Below are positions 18,178 through 27,228 of a DNA stretch of 64,000 nt, piece by piece. Location of the stretch: contig NZ_LT629794.1 of NCBI RefSeq assembly GCF_900106075.1, forward strand, positions 2,563,501-2,627,500, read 5' to 3'. The stretch is from Polaribacter sp. Hel1_33_78. Lineage in GTDB: Bacteria > Bacteroidota > Bacteroidia > Flavobacteriales > Flavobacteriaceae. The stretch's first letter is position 1; every line of letters begins with the position of its first letter. The notes beneath the pieces are model-generated. The model was given only the letters and a program-made list of their open reading frames with translations. It did no database searches and was not told the DNA's origin. Made by a program: the position numbers and the translations under genes.

Positions 18178-19281
18178 TTAAAACAATATACAAACAGGTT
18201 TTGGTGCAAAAATTTCGCTCACAAAAGTTAATTTCCCTGTTATTTCGTCTCGTTTAAAAGAAACAATATTATTCGTATCTTGATTTGCAACTAACAAAAA
18301 TTTATCTCTCGAAGATAGTGAGAAATTACGTGGATTTCTACCTAAAACCGGCTCAAAACCAACGAGTTTTAAGCTTCCATTTTCTGCATTTACTTTATAG
18401 ATTACAATAGAATCATGACCTCGATTGGAAGCATACAAAAATTTTCCATCTTTAGAGATATGAATATCTGCACCTTTACTATACCCTGTAAATTGTTCTG
18501 GCAACATAGAAATTGAAAAATCTATATAATACATATCTTCTTTCTCTTTTACTACTGAGACTGTATTATTTAGTTCATTTAAAACATAAATCCAATTATT
18601 ATTTGGATGAAAAGTTAAATGTCTTGGACCGGCTCCTGGAGCCATTTTTAAAGTTTTTTGATGGGTTAAAACCAATTCATTCTTTTCATTGTCAATCTCA
18701 GAAAGCCATAACTGATTTGTACCTAAATCAACAGAAATAATTTCTTTTTTTGTAGGATGAAAATAGGTTGAATGCGCATGAGGTGCTTTCTGGCGGTCTG
18801 TTATGCCTTTACCTTCGTGTTGTTGCACGTTTAATAAAGAAGACAGTTCTCCAAAATTATCCGCTTCTAAAAAACCTACATTCCCTCCAGAATAATTCGC
18901 AACCAAAACTTGATTCTCATCATTTACAGTTATAAAACAAGGATGTGCTCCTCCTGATTTTGATGTGCTTATAAGTGTAAGTGAATCTTTTTCTATTTTG
19001 TAAGATTTCACAAAACCTGTTCCTTGCTCGTTTGCTTCATCTACAGCAAAAAGCGTTTTACCATTTCTGCTTTTAGCTAAAAAAGAAGGGTTCCTTGTTT
19101 CTGCAACTAAACCAATTTGGTTCAATTTCCCTTCTTTAGATAGTTCATATTTATAAATGCCTTTACTATCGCTATCTGTATACGTTCCGACATAAAAACT
19201 GGTTGCAATTTCGTCTTTCACAGCTGAGTTCTGGCAGCTAAAAAGGATAACTACTATACATAATAATGCTACTTTTTTCAT
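18178..19281 (-). CDS. Lactonase family beta-propeller lipoprotein (6-phosphogluconolactonase-like)
   Basis: The 367-residue protein has a lipoprotein signal with Cys at 16 (FSC) and a seven-bladed propeller of the YbhE/Pgl lactonase family, with the segments FYVGTYT, HPCFI, HAHSTYFHP and GAGPRHLTFHP. Cytoplasmic Pgl hydrolyses 6-phosphogluconolactone; an exported version must act on another lactone or on an unknown ligand. It is followed 12 bases later by the PNPOx-like gene. Confidence 0.85.
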   Translation of the reverse strand: MKKVALLCIVVILFSCQNSAVKDEIATSFYVGTYTDSDSKGIYKYELSKEGKLNQIGLVAETRNPSFLAKSRNGKTLFAVDEANEQGTGFVKSYKIEKDSLTLISTSKSGGAHPCFITVNDENQVLVANYSGGNVGFLEADNFGELSSLLNVQQHEGKGITDRQKAPHAHSTYFHPTKKEIISVDLGTNQLWLSEIDNEKNELVLTHQKTLKMAPGAGPRHLTFHPNNNWIYVLNELNNTVSVVKEKEDMYYIDFSISMLPEQFTGYSKGADIHISKDGKFLYASNRGHDSIVIYKVNAENGSLKLVGFEPVLGRNPRNFSLSSRDKFLLVANQDTNNIVSFKRDEITGKLTFVSEIFAPKPVCILF

Positions 19282-19293
19282 ATTGGTTTTATT

Positions 19294-19800
19294 CTAAAAA
19301 TTTAATTGCGCAGTTTCCCAGGTAATTGAGTCTCCTAAAATTTGATATCTCTCACTAACGATATTTGCTTTTTTGGGTGTAAACTTTATTAACAAATACT
19401 CTGTAGTTCTATTTTTGTAAAAGTTCTTCCAGGCTGTTTTCCAGTACTTTTCTTTTGCAGCCGCACCATTTACAATACTTACAACTCCTTGTAACGATAC
19501 ATAACTGACACTTTCTTTATCAAAATAGTACAATGTTACTTTTTTGTTATTTTTGAGCTGCTGTACTTTTAAGCTCTTCGGATTTGTTGCCATCCAAACG
19601 GTAAAGTCTTTCTCCGGCAAAAAAGGGTCCATCGCTCTTGCATGCGCAATTCCTAAAGAATCCATTGTAATTAAAGCACAGGCTTTCGCCTCCTTCATAA
19701 TCTCTCTCGTAATTTCTTTTAAATCTTTTTTCACTGGATTTGAAGCATTTTTGCAGCTTAAAAAAACAAGTATAACAAAGGAAATAGCAAAAAATTTCAT
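19294..19800 (-). CDS. Pyridoxamine 5'-phosphate oxidase-like lipoprotein
   Basis: The 168-residue protein starts with a lipoprotein signal (Cys 16, LSC) and continues as a split-barrel flavin-binding fold of the PNPOx/general stress protein 26 type. Recognisable segments are ALITMDSLGIAHARAM and VTLYYF. The ATG at 19800 is chosen because the extension to 19857 precedes a perfect lipobox signal and would overlap the neighbouring gene. Flavin- or F420-dependent redox activity is possible; an envelope location for this fold is unusual. Confidence 0.78.
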   Translation of the reverse strand: MKFFAISFVILVFLSCKNASNPVKKDLKEITREIMKEAKACALITMDSLGIAHARAMDPFLPEKDFTVWMATNPKSLKVQQLKNNKKVTLYYFDKESVSYVSLQGVVSIVNGAAAKEKYWKTAWKNFYKNRTTEYLLIKFTPKKANIVSERYQILGDSITWETAQLNF

Positions 19801-19813
19801 CAATAGTGATTCT

Positions 19814-21583
19814 TTAGAAAACTTTAAAAATGGGTAACCGTAAATGTGCTTTTTCATAGTAAGGTGAATTTTTATATATAAAATTCAGTTGCATTCTTGG
19901 ACTTTCAACAAACTTTTTATCTGTTTTTAATTTCTCTTCAAAAGCTTTTTTAACCAATGGATTCTCTGCCAAAAATTTTTCTGCAAGATCTTCAAAAACA
20001 TACCCAGAATACCCTTCTTTTTGTTGAAGAATTGTATCAAAAAAATTCCAGTTAAAAAATGAATCTGTTGCTTCTGCCTCTAATGTTTCTAATAAATAAC
20101 GAATTCCATTTTGATTTGTAGAAATGTATAAATCGCCTTCTTTAAAGTTAATTTCTTTGGTTGATTTTTCTACTTTTGAATTATAATGTAGATAATGTCC
20201 TTCATAAGGTATTTTTCTAGTTTCAAAATCTTCTATATGATTTATGGTAACAGTCATTGCTGTGTCTTTCTCAAAAAGAGAATATTCAATATGATTATTC
20301 TCTAACCTCTCAACAATGTCATGCCAACCTTGCTGTAAAATATATGCTTTAGGGATTGTAATTTTTTTTGTTACAGCGAACTCATCATAATACTTTACTG
20401 ATCTCTCAAAAGGTTTGTTTGTATCATAAAACAATCTTTTTCCATTGGTAACTTTACTAGCGATCATTTCACCCTCAAAACCTTTAAAGTTTAAGTTTCT
20501 AAATTTTTCTTTATTAACTTTGAAATGGAGAGGATATGTCTTTTTTGCCAAAATCTCAGCGGCAGCTTTAGAACGCAAATCTTTAATAGCTTCTGAATTT
20601 TCTTCCGTAAAATCAAAAACAGAAAACATCAGTTCATAGGTTTGTTCAACTCTAGTTTTGTAAGGTTTTAACATGTGTGTTTCAACCATTAAGCCTAGAG
20701 TATGAAAAAGTGTTGTATATCCTGTAGAATATCTAGGTGAGTCAAAGAATTGAGAAAAACCAGCTTCTGGGGTTGTACCCCAAACATTTACATAAGGTGT
20801 AATATTAATATTTTTTTCTTCTAAAGACTCCTCCATTTGAGGACGCATTTCGTTTTGTAGAAACTTACCTAAACTACCTCCTAATTTATTATGCTGTGTA
20901 AATAAATGCGTAATTGCATATTGATAGTCTGCACCATTACTTACATGATTATCTATAAAAACATCTGGATTTACTGTATGAAAAATAGTTGCAAATGCTG
21001 CAGCATTTTTGGTGTCTTGTTTTACAAAATCTCTATTTAAATCATAGTTTCTGGCATTTCCTCTAAATCCATATTCTAAAGGTCCGTTTTGATTAGCTCT
21101 TGTATGTGAATTTCTATTTAATGCACCACCAACATTATACACTGGAATTACAGAAATAATAGAGTTTTCATACTTTTTTTTCAAAGAATCGTTTTGAACT
21201 ATGTCTCTTAAAAGCATCATAGAAGCATCTATTCCATCTGACTCTCCAGGATGAATTCCGTTGTTAATTAAGATTCTATTTTTCGGTGAATTCTTAATTT
21301 CGTCAATATTATAAACGCCCTCTCTATTATAGACCACCAAATGCAAAGGTTCTCCAGAATCTGTTTGCCCAAATGCAAATAGTGAAATCTCATTATAGGT
21401 TTCTGATAATTCTTTATAATAAGCAATTACATCTTTGTATTCTGGAGTTTCAGTTCCTTTTGATATTTCAAAGAGTGTGGTAAAATCTTTACTTTCATTA
21501 GATGAATTTTCACAAGAAATCATCAACAAAAAGCAAGAAAAAAGTACTGATATTTTTAAAATATAGTTTGATTTTAATTTCAT
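19814..21583 (-). CDS. M14 family zinc carboxypeptidase lipoprotein
   Basis: The 589-residue protein has a lipoprotein signal (Cys 24, ISC) and an M14 peptidase domain. The zinc ligands are visible as HPGE (111-114) and His213 in DNHVSNG, with RNYDLNRDF between them. The C-terminal half (about 330-589) is a family-specific extension. It likely trims peptides at the cell surface or in the periplasm. It starts 2 bases after coaD ends. Confidence 0.88.
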   Translation of the reverse strand: MKLKSNYILKISVLFSCFLLMISCENSSNESKDFTTLFEISKGTETPEYKDVIAYYKELSETYNEISLFAFGQTDSGEPLHLVVYNREGVYNIDEIKNSPKNRILINNGIHPGESDGIDASMMLLRDIVQNDSLKKKYENSIISVIPVYNVGGALNRNSHTRANQNGPLEYGFRGNARNYDLNRDFVKQDTKNAAAFATIFHTVNPDVFIDNHVSNGADYQYAITHLFTQHNKLGGSLGKFLQNEMRPQMEESLEEKNINITPYVNVWGTTPEAGFSQFFDSPRYSTGYTTLFHTLGLMVETHMLKPYKTRVEQTYELMFSVFDFTEENSEAIKDLRSKAAAEILAKKTYPLHFKVNKEKFRNLNFKGFEGEMIASKVTNGKRLFYDTNKPFERSVKYYDEFAVTKKITIPKAYILQQGWHDIVERLENNHIEYSLFEKDTAMTVTINHIEDFETRKIPYEGHYLHYNSKVEKSTKEINFKEGDLYISTNQNGIRYLLETLEAEATDSFFNWNFFDTILQQKEGYSGYVFEDLAEKFLAENPLVKKAFEEKLKTDKKFVESPRMQLNFIYKNSPYYEKAHLRLPIFKVF

Positions 21584-21585
21584 AG

Positions 21586-22041
21586 TTATAATACTCTCAC
21601 CGTTTTAGGCACTAACTTTGTGTAATCTCCATCATTTCGAATTACATCTCTTACGATAGATGATGAGATATAAGATGTACTTGCTGCGGTTAATAAAAAG
21701 ACGGTTTCTACGGGCCCTAAGTCCCTGTTGGTATGTGCAATTGCTTTTTCAAATTCAAAATCTGCGGGATTCCTTAACCCTCTTAAGATAAAATCTACCT
21801 TATTCTTTTGACAAAAGTGAACCGTTAAGCCCTCATAGGTAACCACCTTTATTTTTGGTTCGTGTTGAAAACAATCTTCAATAAATTTTTTACGTTCTTC
21901 CAAAGAAAACATATATTTTTTGTCAGCATTTATACCAATTGCAATAATAAGTTCATCAAACAAATTTACACCTCTCTCAATAATGTCATAATGTCCTAAC
22001 GTAATTGGATCAAAGGATCCTGGAAAAATTGCTCTTTTCAT
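21586..22041 (-). CDS. coaD: Phosphopantetheine adenylyltransferase
   Basis: The 151-residue enzyme begins with the nucleotidyltransferase signature (GSFDPITLGHYDII) and ends with the ISSSIVRDV segment. It makes dephospho-CoA from 4'-phosphopantetheine and ATP, the penultimate step of CoA synthesis. It lies between ddl (66 bases upstream) and the M14 peptidase gene. Confidence 0.96.
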   Translation of the reverse strand: MKRAIFPGSFDPITLGHYDIIERGVNLFDELIIAIGINADKKYMFSLEERKKFIEDCFQHEPKIKVVTYEGLTVHFCQKNKVDFILRGLRNPADFEFEKAIAHTNRDLGPVETVFLLTAASTSYISSSIVRDVIRNDGDYTKLVPKTVRVL

Positions 22042-22107
22042 GTTCTAACTGTTTAATTATGTGTGCGTTTAAAATATATCTGTAAAAAATGAATGGAAAA
22101 ATCAATT

Positions 22108-23082
22108 CTATTCAAGAGCAGATTCAATGGCATTATCAAATAACTGTTTTAAAGAAATACCAGCTTCTTTCGCTTGTTGCGGCAAAATACTTTCTTCTGT
22201 TAAACCAGGCACAGTATTCATTTCTAAAAAATGAGGTTCTCCATCAACAAAAATATATTCTGATCTTGAAAAACCAGACATATTTAAAATTTTATATACT
22301 TTTTCAGCAATTACCTCTACTCTACTTTGTTCTTCTAATGAAATTCTTGCAGGAGTAATTTCTTGAGATTTCCCTTCGTATTTTGCTTCATAATCAAAGA
22401 AATCATTTTCCGTAACAATCTCTGTAATTGGCAATACTTTTAATTTACCTTTATATTCAAGAACACCAACAGAGACTTCGGTTCCGTCTAAAAAAGATTC
22501 AATTAAAATTTGTGAATCTTCTTTATAAGCGGTCTCTATTGCGGGCAAAATTTCTTCTTTAATATGTGCTTTAGAAATACCATAGCTCGAGCCAGCATTA
22601 TTCGGCTTTACAAAACATGGCAAACCAACTTTACCTATTATGTGCTCTAAATCAACAACATCTCCTTTATTTAAATAGACAGAAACTGCTGTTTTAATAC
22701 CATATTCTTTTAGAACACTTAATGTATCTCTTTTATTAAAAGTTAATGCCATTTGATAAAAAGGAGCAGAAGTATGCTTGATTCCTATTAAGCTAAAATA
22801 GGCAAGTAACTCTCCATTTTCTCCAGGATTACCATGAATTGCATTAAAGATGCAATCGAAAGTAATTAAATTACCATTTTTTGTAAATGAAAAATCATTT
22901 TTACGTATCGGATATTCATTCTCTTCATCGTCTAAAGCGAACCATTTTCCTTTTAAAATATGAACTCTAAAAGGATTGTATTTTTCTCTATCCAAATGAT
23001 TGTAAACAACATTTCCGCTCTTTAAAGAAATGTTAACTTCGGATGAAAAACCACCCATTACAATAGCTATATATTTTTTCAT
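22108..23082 (-). CDS. ddl: D-alanine--D-alanine ligase
   Basis: The 324-residue ATP-grasp ligase has the N-terminal GGFSSE motif, the grasp segment PCFVKPNNAGSSYGISK and the C-terminal FLEMNTVPGLTEES. It makes the D-Ala-D-Ala dipeptide for peptidoglycan in the cytoplasm. A good Bacteroidota promoter lies just upstream, in the region shared with the divergent PASTA gene. Confidence 0.96.
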   Translation of the reverse strand: MKKYIAIVMGGFSSEVNISLKSGNVVYNHLDREKYNPFRVHILKGKWFALDDEENEYPIRKNDFSFTKNGNLITFDCIFNAIHGNPGENGELLAYFSLIGIKHTSAPFYQMALTFNKRDTLSVLKEYGIKTAVSVYLNKGDVVDLEHIIGKVGLPCFVKPNNAGSSYGISKAHIKEEILPAIETAYKEDSQILIESFLDGTEVSVGVLEYKGKLKVLPITEIVTENDFFDYEAKYEGKSQEITPARISLEEQSRVEVIAEKVYKILNMSGFSRSEYIFVDGEPHFLEMNTVPGLTEESILPQQAKEAGISLKQLFDNAIESALE

Positions 23083-23101
23083 TAATGTAAAATAATAAAA
23101 A

Positions 23102-23130
23102 CAAATTTATCAAAATATAAATAGAAACAA
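23102..23130 (-). promoter_or_regulatory. Promoter of ddl
   Basis: On the minus strand TTG (23130-23128), 18 bases, TAAATTTG (23109-23102) is a full Bacteroidota -33/-7 pair. The G of the -7 box is 19 bases before the ddl start. Confidence 0.65.
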
Positions 23131-23146
23131 CAACGTTTACTTTTTA

Positions 23147-23154
23147 TATCTTTG
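23147..23154 (+). promoter_or_regulatory. Candidate -7 box of PASTA gene
   Basis: TATCTTTG lies 21 bases before the preferred PASTA start at 23176. It also overlaps the alternative start at 23152, which argues against that start. No -33 TTG was found. Confidence 0.45.
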
Positions 23155-23175
23155 TATAGTCTAAAAAATCAAAAA

Positions 23176-23733
23176 ATGAGTATTTTTCAGTTTTTTAAAA
23201 GTAAATCTTTTTTTAAACAAATTGCATTTGCAATCCTTGGTGTAGTCATTATTATTTTTTTATTAAAATTTTGGTTAAATATTACTACCAATCACGATCA
23301 AAAAATACAAGTTCCAGATTTGCATAAACTAACAATTACGGATGCAGAAAAAACTTTAAAAGAATTGGATTTGTACTTTAAGGTAATTGACAGTGCTAGT
23401 TACAATCCTACTTATCCAAAAAAAGCAGTGATTGAACAAAGCCCTGAAGCTGGCGATTTTGTTAAAGAAAAGCGCAAAATTTATTTGACTTTAAATCCAT
23501 CTAAATACAGAGATATAACAGTTACTGATTTAAACGGACGTACAAAAAGACAGGCTATTTCTGAGCTACAAGCTATTGGTTTTATTGTAGGCACAAATTA
23601 CACATATGTAAAAGATATTGGTAAGGATGTAGTAAGAGGCGTAAGACATAAAGGAAAAATAATAAATCCGAATGACAAATTACCAAAAAACTCTATAATT
23701 GAGTTAGTTTTAGGTGATGGAAGAAGAAATTAA
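23176..23733 (+). CDS. PASTA domain membrane protein
   Basis: The 185-residue protein has a short cytoplasmic N-terminus, one membrane segment (about 15-37) and two PASTA domains facing the periplasm (about 45-110 and 113-182). PASTA domains bind peptidoglycan or beta-lactam-like ligands. There is no kinase or transpeptidase domain. The ATG at 23176 starts right after the putative promoter. Its position next to ddl fits a cell-wall role. The rluD-like gene follows after 78 bases. Confidence 0.85.
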   Translation: MSIFQFFKSKSFFKQIAFAILGVVIIIFLLKFWLNITTNHDQKIQVPDLHKLTITDAEKTLKELDLYFKVIDSASYNPTYPKKAVIEQSPEAGDFVKEKRKIYLTLNPSKYRDITVTDLNGRTKRQAISELQAIGFIVGTNYTYVKDIGKDVVRGVRHKGKIINPNDKLPKNSIIELVLGDGRRN

Positions 23734-23811
23734 ATTAGTTAAGAGCAAAATTTAAAAAATTCACTAATTTGTTACTTGGCAACTCTGAAACATTGCTACT
23801 AAAATAAAAAC

Positions 23812-24846
23812 ATGCAAGAAAACAATTCTGAAGATATTGAGAGTGATGATTTACACGAACATTACAGGTTTACCGCAAGTGAAGGTCAAGAGCCTTTAAG
23901 AGTGGATAAATTTTTGATGAACTTCATTGAAAATGCAACAAGAAACAAAGTACAACAAGCCGCTAAAGCTGGAAATATTTTTGTGAATGATATTGCTATA
24001 AAATCGAATCACAAAGTTAAACCAAATGATGTTGTAAGAGTTGTTTTGACTTATCCACCAGCAGCAAAACTATTGGTTGCCGAAGAGATTCCTTTAGATA
24101 TTGTTTACGAAGATGATGCTGTAATTGTTGTAAATAAACCTGCAGGAATGGTTGTACATCCGGGCCATGGAAATTATTCTGGAACCTTGGTAAATGGTTT
24201 AATTCATCATATCGAAAACTTACCAACAAATTCCAATGAAAGGCCAGGTTTGGTGCATAGAATTGATAAAGATACTAGTGGATTATTAGTGGTTGCAAAA
24301 ACCGAATTTGCAATGGCAAATTTGTCTAAACAATTTTTTGACAGAACTACAGAACGTTTGTATTATGCCTTGGTTTGGGGAAATATGGAGGATGATGAAG
24401 GAAGAATTGAAGGTAACATTGGGCGTAGCTTAAAGAACCGTCTACAAATGGATGTTTTTCCGGAAGGAGATTTTGGAAAACATGCAGTTACTCATTATAA
24501 AGTTTTAGAAAGATTGACTTATGTTACTTTAGTTCAATGTAAATTAGAAACAGGAAGAACGCACCAAATTAGAGCGCATTTTAAGCATATTGGTCACACA
24601 CTTTTTAACGATGAACGTTATGGAGGAAATGACATTTTAAAAGGAACAACGTTTACAAAATACAAGCAATTTGTACACAACTGTTTTAAGGCCTTACCAA
24701 GACAAGCCTTACACGCAAAAACCTTAGGATTTACGCATCCAACAACAGGTACATTTATGCAGTTTAACTCAGACATACCAAAAGATATTGTTGAATGTTT
24801 AGACAAATGGAGAACGTACTCTGAAAATTCTAAAGATGTGGATTAA
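23812..24846 (+). CDS. rluD: RluA/RluD family 23S rRNA pseudouridine synthase
   Basis: The 344-residue protein has an S4 RNA-binding domain (about 28-85) and a pseudouridine synthase domain with the catalytic motif HRIDKDTSG, Asp at residue 152. The S4-plus-synthase arrangement and length match RluD, which modifies helix 69 of 23S rRNA. The family has several specificities, so the exact target is inferred. It follows the PASTA gene on the same strand. Confidence 0.85.
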   Translation: MQENNSEDIESDDLHEHYRFTASEGQEPLRVDKFLMNFIENATRNKVQQAAKAGNIFVNDIAIKSNHKVKPNDVVRVVLTYPPAAKLLVAEEIPLDIVYEDDAVIVVNKPAGMVVHPGHGNYSGTLVNGLIHHIENLPTNSNERPGLVHRIDKDTSGLLVVAKTEFAMANLSKQFFDRTTERLYYALVWGNMEDDEGRIEGNIGRSLKNRLQMDVFPEGDFGKHAVTHYKVLERLTYVTLVQCKLETGRTHQIRAHFKHIGHTLFNDERYGGNDILKGTTFTKYKQFVHNCFKALPRQALHAKTLGFTHPTTGTFMQFNSDIPKDIVECLDKWRTYSENSKDVD

Positions 24847-24929
24847 TGTTTCTGTAAAGGTTTTATTTCTATTTATTTACAACATGAACGCAGCTATTAA
24901 ATATAAAACTGCGGTTAACGGAAAATAAA

Positions 24930-25391
24930 TTAACAACAACCAGAACTTGGTTCGCAACAAGAACTAACAGCGTTAGCAACTTTGATTAGTGGTTTTGGAA
25001 TTCCACAATCTTCTAATGCTAAACAAGCAGTGATTTTTGAAGCTAATAAAAAGTTGGTTCCATCAAAATCTAAATTATATTTACCAATCGTTTCTTTTCC
25101 TTGATACTCTACTTCTATCTCTAAATCATCAAACTTGAACATCTTTTCAGACAGTTCTATAATCTGCAATAATTTCTCTGGATGCAATCTATGATCGTAA
25201 TCATTTTCTTCCCACAATTGAAAATTAATAACAGCTTCACTTCTAACTTTACCTCCACAATCAATAAAATTTTTAGTTATTTTACCCACTTCAGTAACAT
25301 GAAAATGACTAGGAACTAAGGCTCCATTTGGTAATTTAAAAGCAATAGTTTCTAAACTTATTAAATGATTTTTTATTTCTGATAATTTCAT
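24930..25391 (-). CDS. DUF6428 family protein with Cys-rich C-terminus
   Basis: The 153-residue soluble protein resembles the DUF6428 proteins that commonly accompany ArsR regulators in Bacteroidota. The body contains an FHVTEVG segment near the N-terminus. The last residues, SSCCEPSSGCC, hold two Cys pairs suited to binding a thiophilic metal. It is the second gene after arsR (11 bases). No arsenate reductase or efflux gene follows, so the function is unknown. Confidence 0.72.
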   Translation of the reverse strand: MKLSEIKNHLISLETIAFKLPNGALVPSHFHVTEVGKITKNFIDCGGKVRSEAVINFQLWEENDYDHRLHPEKLLQIIELSEKMFKFDDLEIEVEYQGKETIGKYNLDFDGTNFLLASKITACLALEDCGIPKPLIKVANAVSSCCEPSSGCC

Positions 25392-25402
25392 AACTTATAG
25401 TT

Positions 25403-25729
25403 TTAACAACAGTTTTCTGTTGGATTTTTATTTAAAAACTGACCCAATATATTTTTTATTTGCGCCCAATTTTCTTGATGAATGCAATAACAAACACTGG
25501 TACCTTCAATACTTCCCTTTATAATACCAACATTTTTTAATTCCTTTAGATGCTGAGAAATCGTTGGCTGTGCTAAACCAATTTCTTTTACTAAATCTCC
25601 ACAGACACAAGATTTCGATTTAATTAAAAAATCTAAAATAGCAATTCTTGCAGGATGACCCAATACTTTTGCAATCTTAGCAATTTGATTTTGTTCTTCT
25701 GTGAATATTTCTGATTTCGTTAAACCCAC
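25403..25729 (-). CDS. ArsR family transcriptional regulator
   Basis: The 108-residue winged-helix regulator has a recognition helix in QPTISQHLKELKNVGI and a beta wing. Cys residues appear in SCVCGDL (an ArsR-type metal site), in SVCYC and at the C-terminal NCC. It starts with GTG at 25729. It probably represses its own transcript and DUF6428 until a thiophilic metal or metalloid binds. An imperfect inverted repeat just upstream is a plausible operator. Confidence 0.87.
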   Translation of the reverse strand: MGLTKSEIFTEEQNQIAKIAKVLGHPARIAILDFLIKSKSCVCGDLVKEIGLAQPTISQHLKELKNVGIIKGSIEGTSVCYCIHQENWAQIKNILGQFLNKNPTENCC

Positions 25730-25744
25730 TTTAATTTGTTTATT

Positions 25745-25764
25745 GCAATATTACGATTAATTGC
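25745..25764 (-). promoter_or_regulatory. Candidate ArsR operator
   Basis: GCAAT, 10 bases, ATTGC forms an inverted repeat 16 bases upstream of the arsR start, where a self-repressing ArsR dimer would bind. Confidence 0.4.
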
Positions 25765-25783
25765 TAAAATAAAAAAGAATCTT

Positions 25784-26692
25784 TTATTTTTTATTCAAAT
25801 CGAACATATACCCCAAAGAAAGATTAAAAAATCCGGTGTTACTTAAATCGCCTTCATTTGCGATAGCGTTTGGTACGTTTAAGTTGTAGCCCAATTCAAA
25901 ATCTAAAGAATTTGTAGTTAATGAAATTGGAAAACTGATTTGTGTGTTTAATAAATCGAACACATTTTGAGTAAACTCCTTTAATTGAGGTCCAGTAGGC
26001 GTTCTTACTGGTTTTATAAATAAAATGCTTTGCCTGGCAGCTATAAAATTAATGTTTGGCCTAAATCTCAATGCAAAATTAGAGCTTCTTTTTAACGTAA
26101 AATTCACAAAACTATTTGAAACTAATTGATAAGATTTATCTGAACCAAATAAGTAAGATCCAGAAATTCTACTTCCTAAAGTTCGTTTTTTATTTCTTAT
26201 TCCAATACTGAAATCTAAAGAATTTGTGAAATCATCAAAATCATCTGTGTAAAAATACTTAGTATATCCCAAATTATAAAGCACATTTTTCTTTTTTCCT
26301 ATGGTATTAAAATACCCTAAAGAAATACTTGTAAAATCCCAACTTGGATCAAAATTTTGATAATAAATTCCCGAGATACTTGCATTAAAACCTGAGGAGT
26401 GATAATAAGAAACTTGTGGAATGGCATTGAATTGATCTACACCAGAATCTCTTCCTGAAAAATATGTACTGCTGTTATACGAAACTGACGAGTATAAAAA
26501 ATTAAAAGAAAAATCGTTTTCTATAATCTCGTCTATAAATTGTTGATCATTAAAAAAAAGTTCATCAATTAAATCATCTACATCCTCTAAATTTTCTTTT
26601 TGTCCATAAGAACTAAAAGAGGTTGCCATTGAAACCAATAGCAACCCAAAAATTCTTATCGTATTTTTAAATCCTTGATAAAAATGTATCAT
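25784..26692 (-). CDS. Outer-membrane beta-barrel-like protein of sigma-factor cluster
   Basis: This 302-residue precursor was not recognised as a named family. It has a signal peptide (hydrophobic core about 13-28) and an acidic stretch (DVDDLIDELFF). Many alternating aromatic strands of the kind seen in outer-membrane barrels follow (SVSYNSSTYF, SLGYFNTIG, FFNLSLGYMF). It is the last gene of the leftward sigma-factor run, 13 bases after the LTxEQ protein gene. A structural or transport role in the outer membrane is inferred. Confidence 0.7.
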   Translation of the reverse strand: MIHFYQGFKNTIRIFGLLLVSMATSFSSYGQKENLEDVDDLIDELFFNDQQFIDEIIENDFSFNFLYSSVSYNSSTYFSGRDSGVDQFNAIPQVSYYHSSGFNASISGIYYQNFDPSWDFTSISLGYFNTIGKKKNVLYNLGYTKYFYTDDFDDFTNSLDFSIGIRNKKRTLGSRISGSYLFGSDKSYQLVSNSFVNFTLKRSSNFALRFRPNINFIAARQSILFIKPVRTPTGPQLKEFTQNVFDLLNTQISFPISLTTNSLDFELGYNLNVPNAIANEGDLSNTGFFNLSLGYMFDLNKK

Positions 26693-26705
26693 AAATAATT
26701 AGAAG

Positions 26706-27182
26706 CTAATTTCCTCTGTTTCTTTTTTTCTTTCCATTATTAGCATTATTTATTCTTGGTCCATCTTTAAGTTCTCCTCTATCCTTAGAATTTCTAATTT
26801 TATCAATCCGTTCTTTTAGCATTTTCCTTTGCTCACCTGTAAGCGTTTTTCTAAAATTATCTCTGGTTTTCCTCAAACTTACTTGTTGATTTTTAACCAT
26901 ACTTTTTTGATTTCTAGAAAATGTAGCGACCAAACGCTTTCTTATTTCGTTCTTAGAAATTGTTTTATCTCTTAAAATAGCTAACTGCTCTTTGGAAAGT
27001 GATGCTTTAAAAGCTTCACGATTTGTTTTCATTGCTTCTTTTTCTTTTTGCAATAAACCCTTTTGCTCTTTAGTTAACTCTTTTTGAATTAGACGAAAAC
27101 TAGCGTCTTGAGCAAAAACTGTTGTATTAAATAGCATCAAACTAAGAAAACTTAAAGTTAATATGATGGTTTTTAATTTCAT
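26706..27182 (-). CDS. Exported helical LTxEQ-repeat protein (Spy/CpxP-like)
   Basis: The 158-residue precursor has a signal peptide (cleavage near FAQ, residue 25) and a basic, helical mature part. Three LTxEQ-type motifs are visible: LTKEQKGLL, LSKEQLAIL and LTGEQRKML. The Spy/CpxP envelope chaperones share the LTxxQ motif. The tail is Lys/Arg/Asn rich. Its place under an ECF sigma factor fits an envelope stress role, but the similarity is at motif level only. Confidence 0.72.
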   Translation of the reverse strand: MKLKTIILTLSFLSLMLFNTTVFAQDASFRLIQKELTKEQKGLLQKEKEAMKTNREAFKASLSKEQLAILRDKTISKNEIRKRLVATFSRNQKSMVKNQQVSLRKTRDNFRKTLTGEQRKMLKERIDKIRNSKDRGELKDGPRINNANNGKKKRNRGN

Positions 27183-27228
27183 TATTTTTGTTTTTAACTC
27201 TTTAAAATCTATAGTGCAAATTTATAAC

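Noticed and set aside
23770..23805. TTGGCA ... TTGCT as a sigma-54 promoter upstream of rluD
   Set aside because: The spacing between GG and GC is about 6 bases too long.
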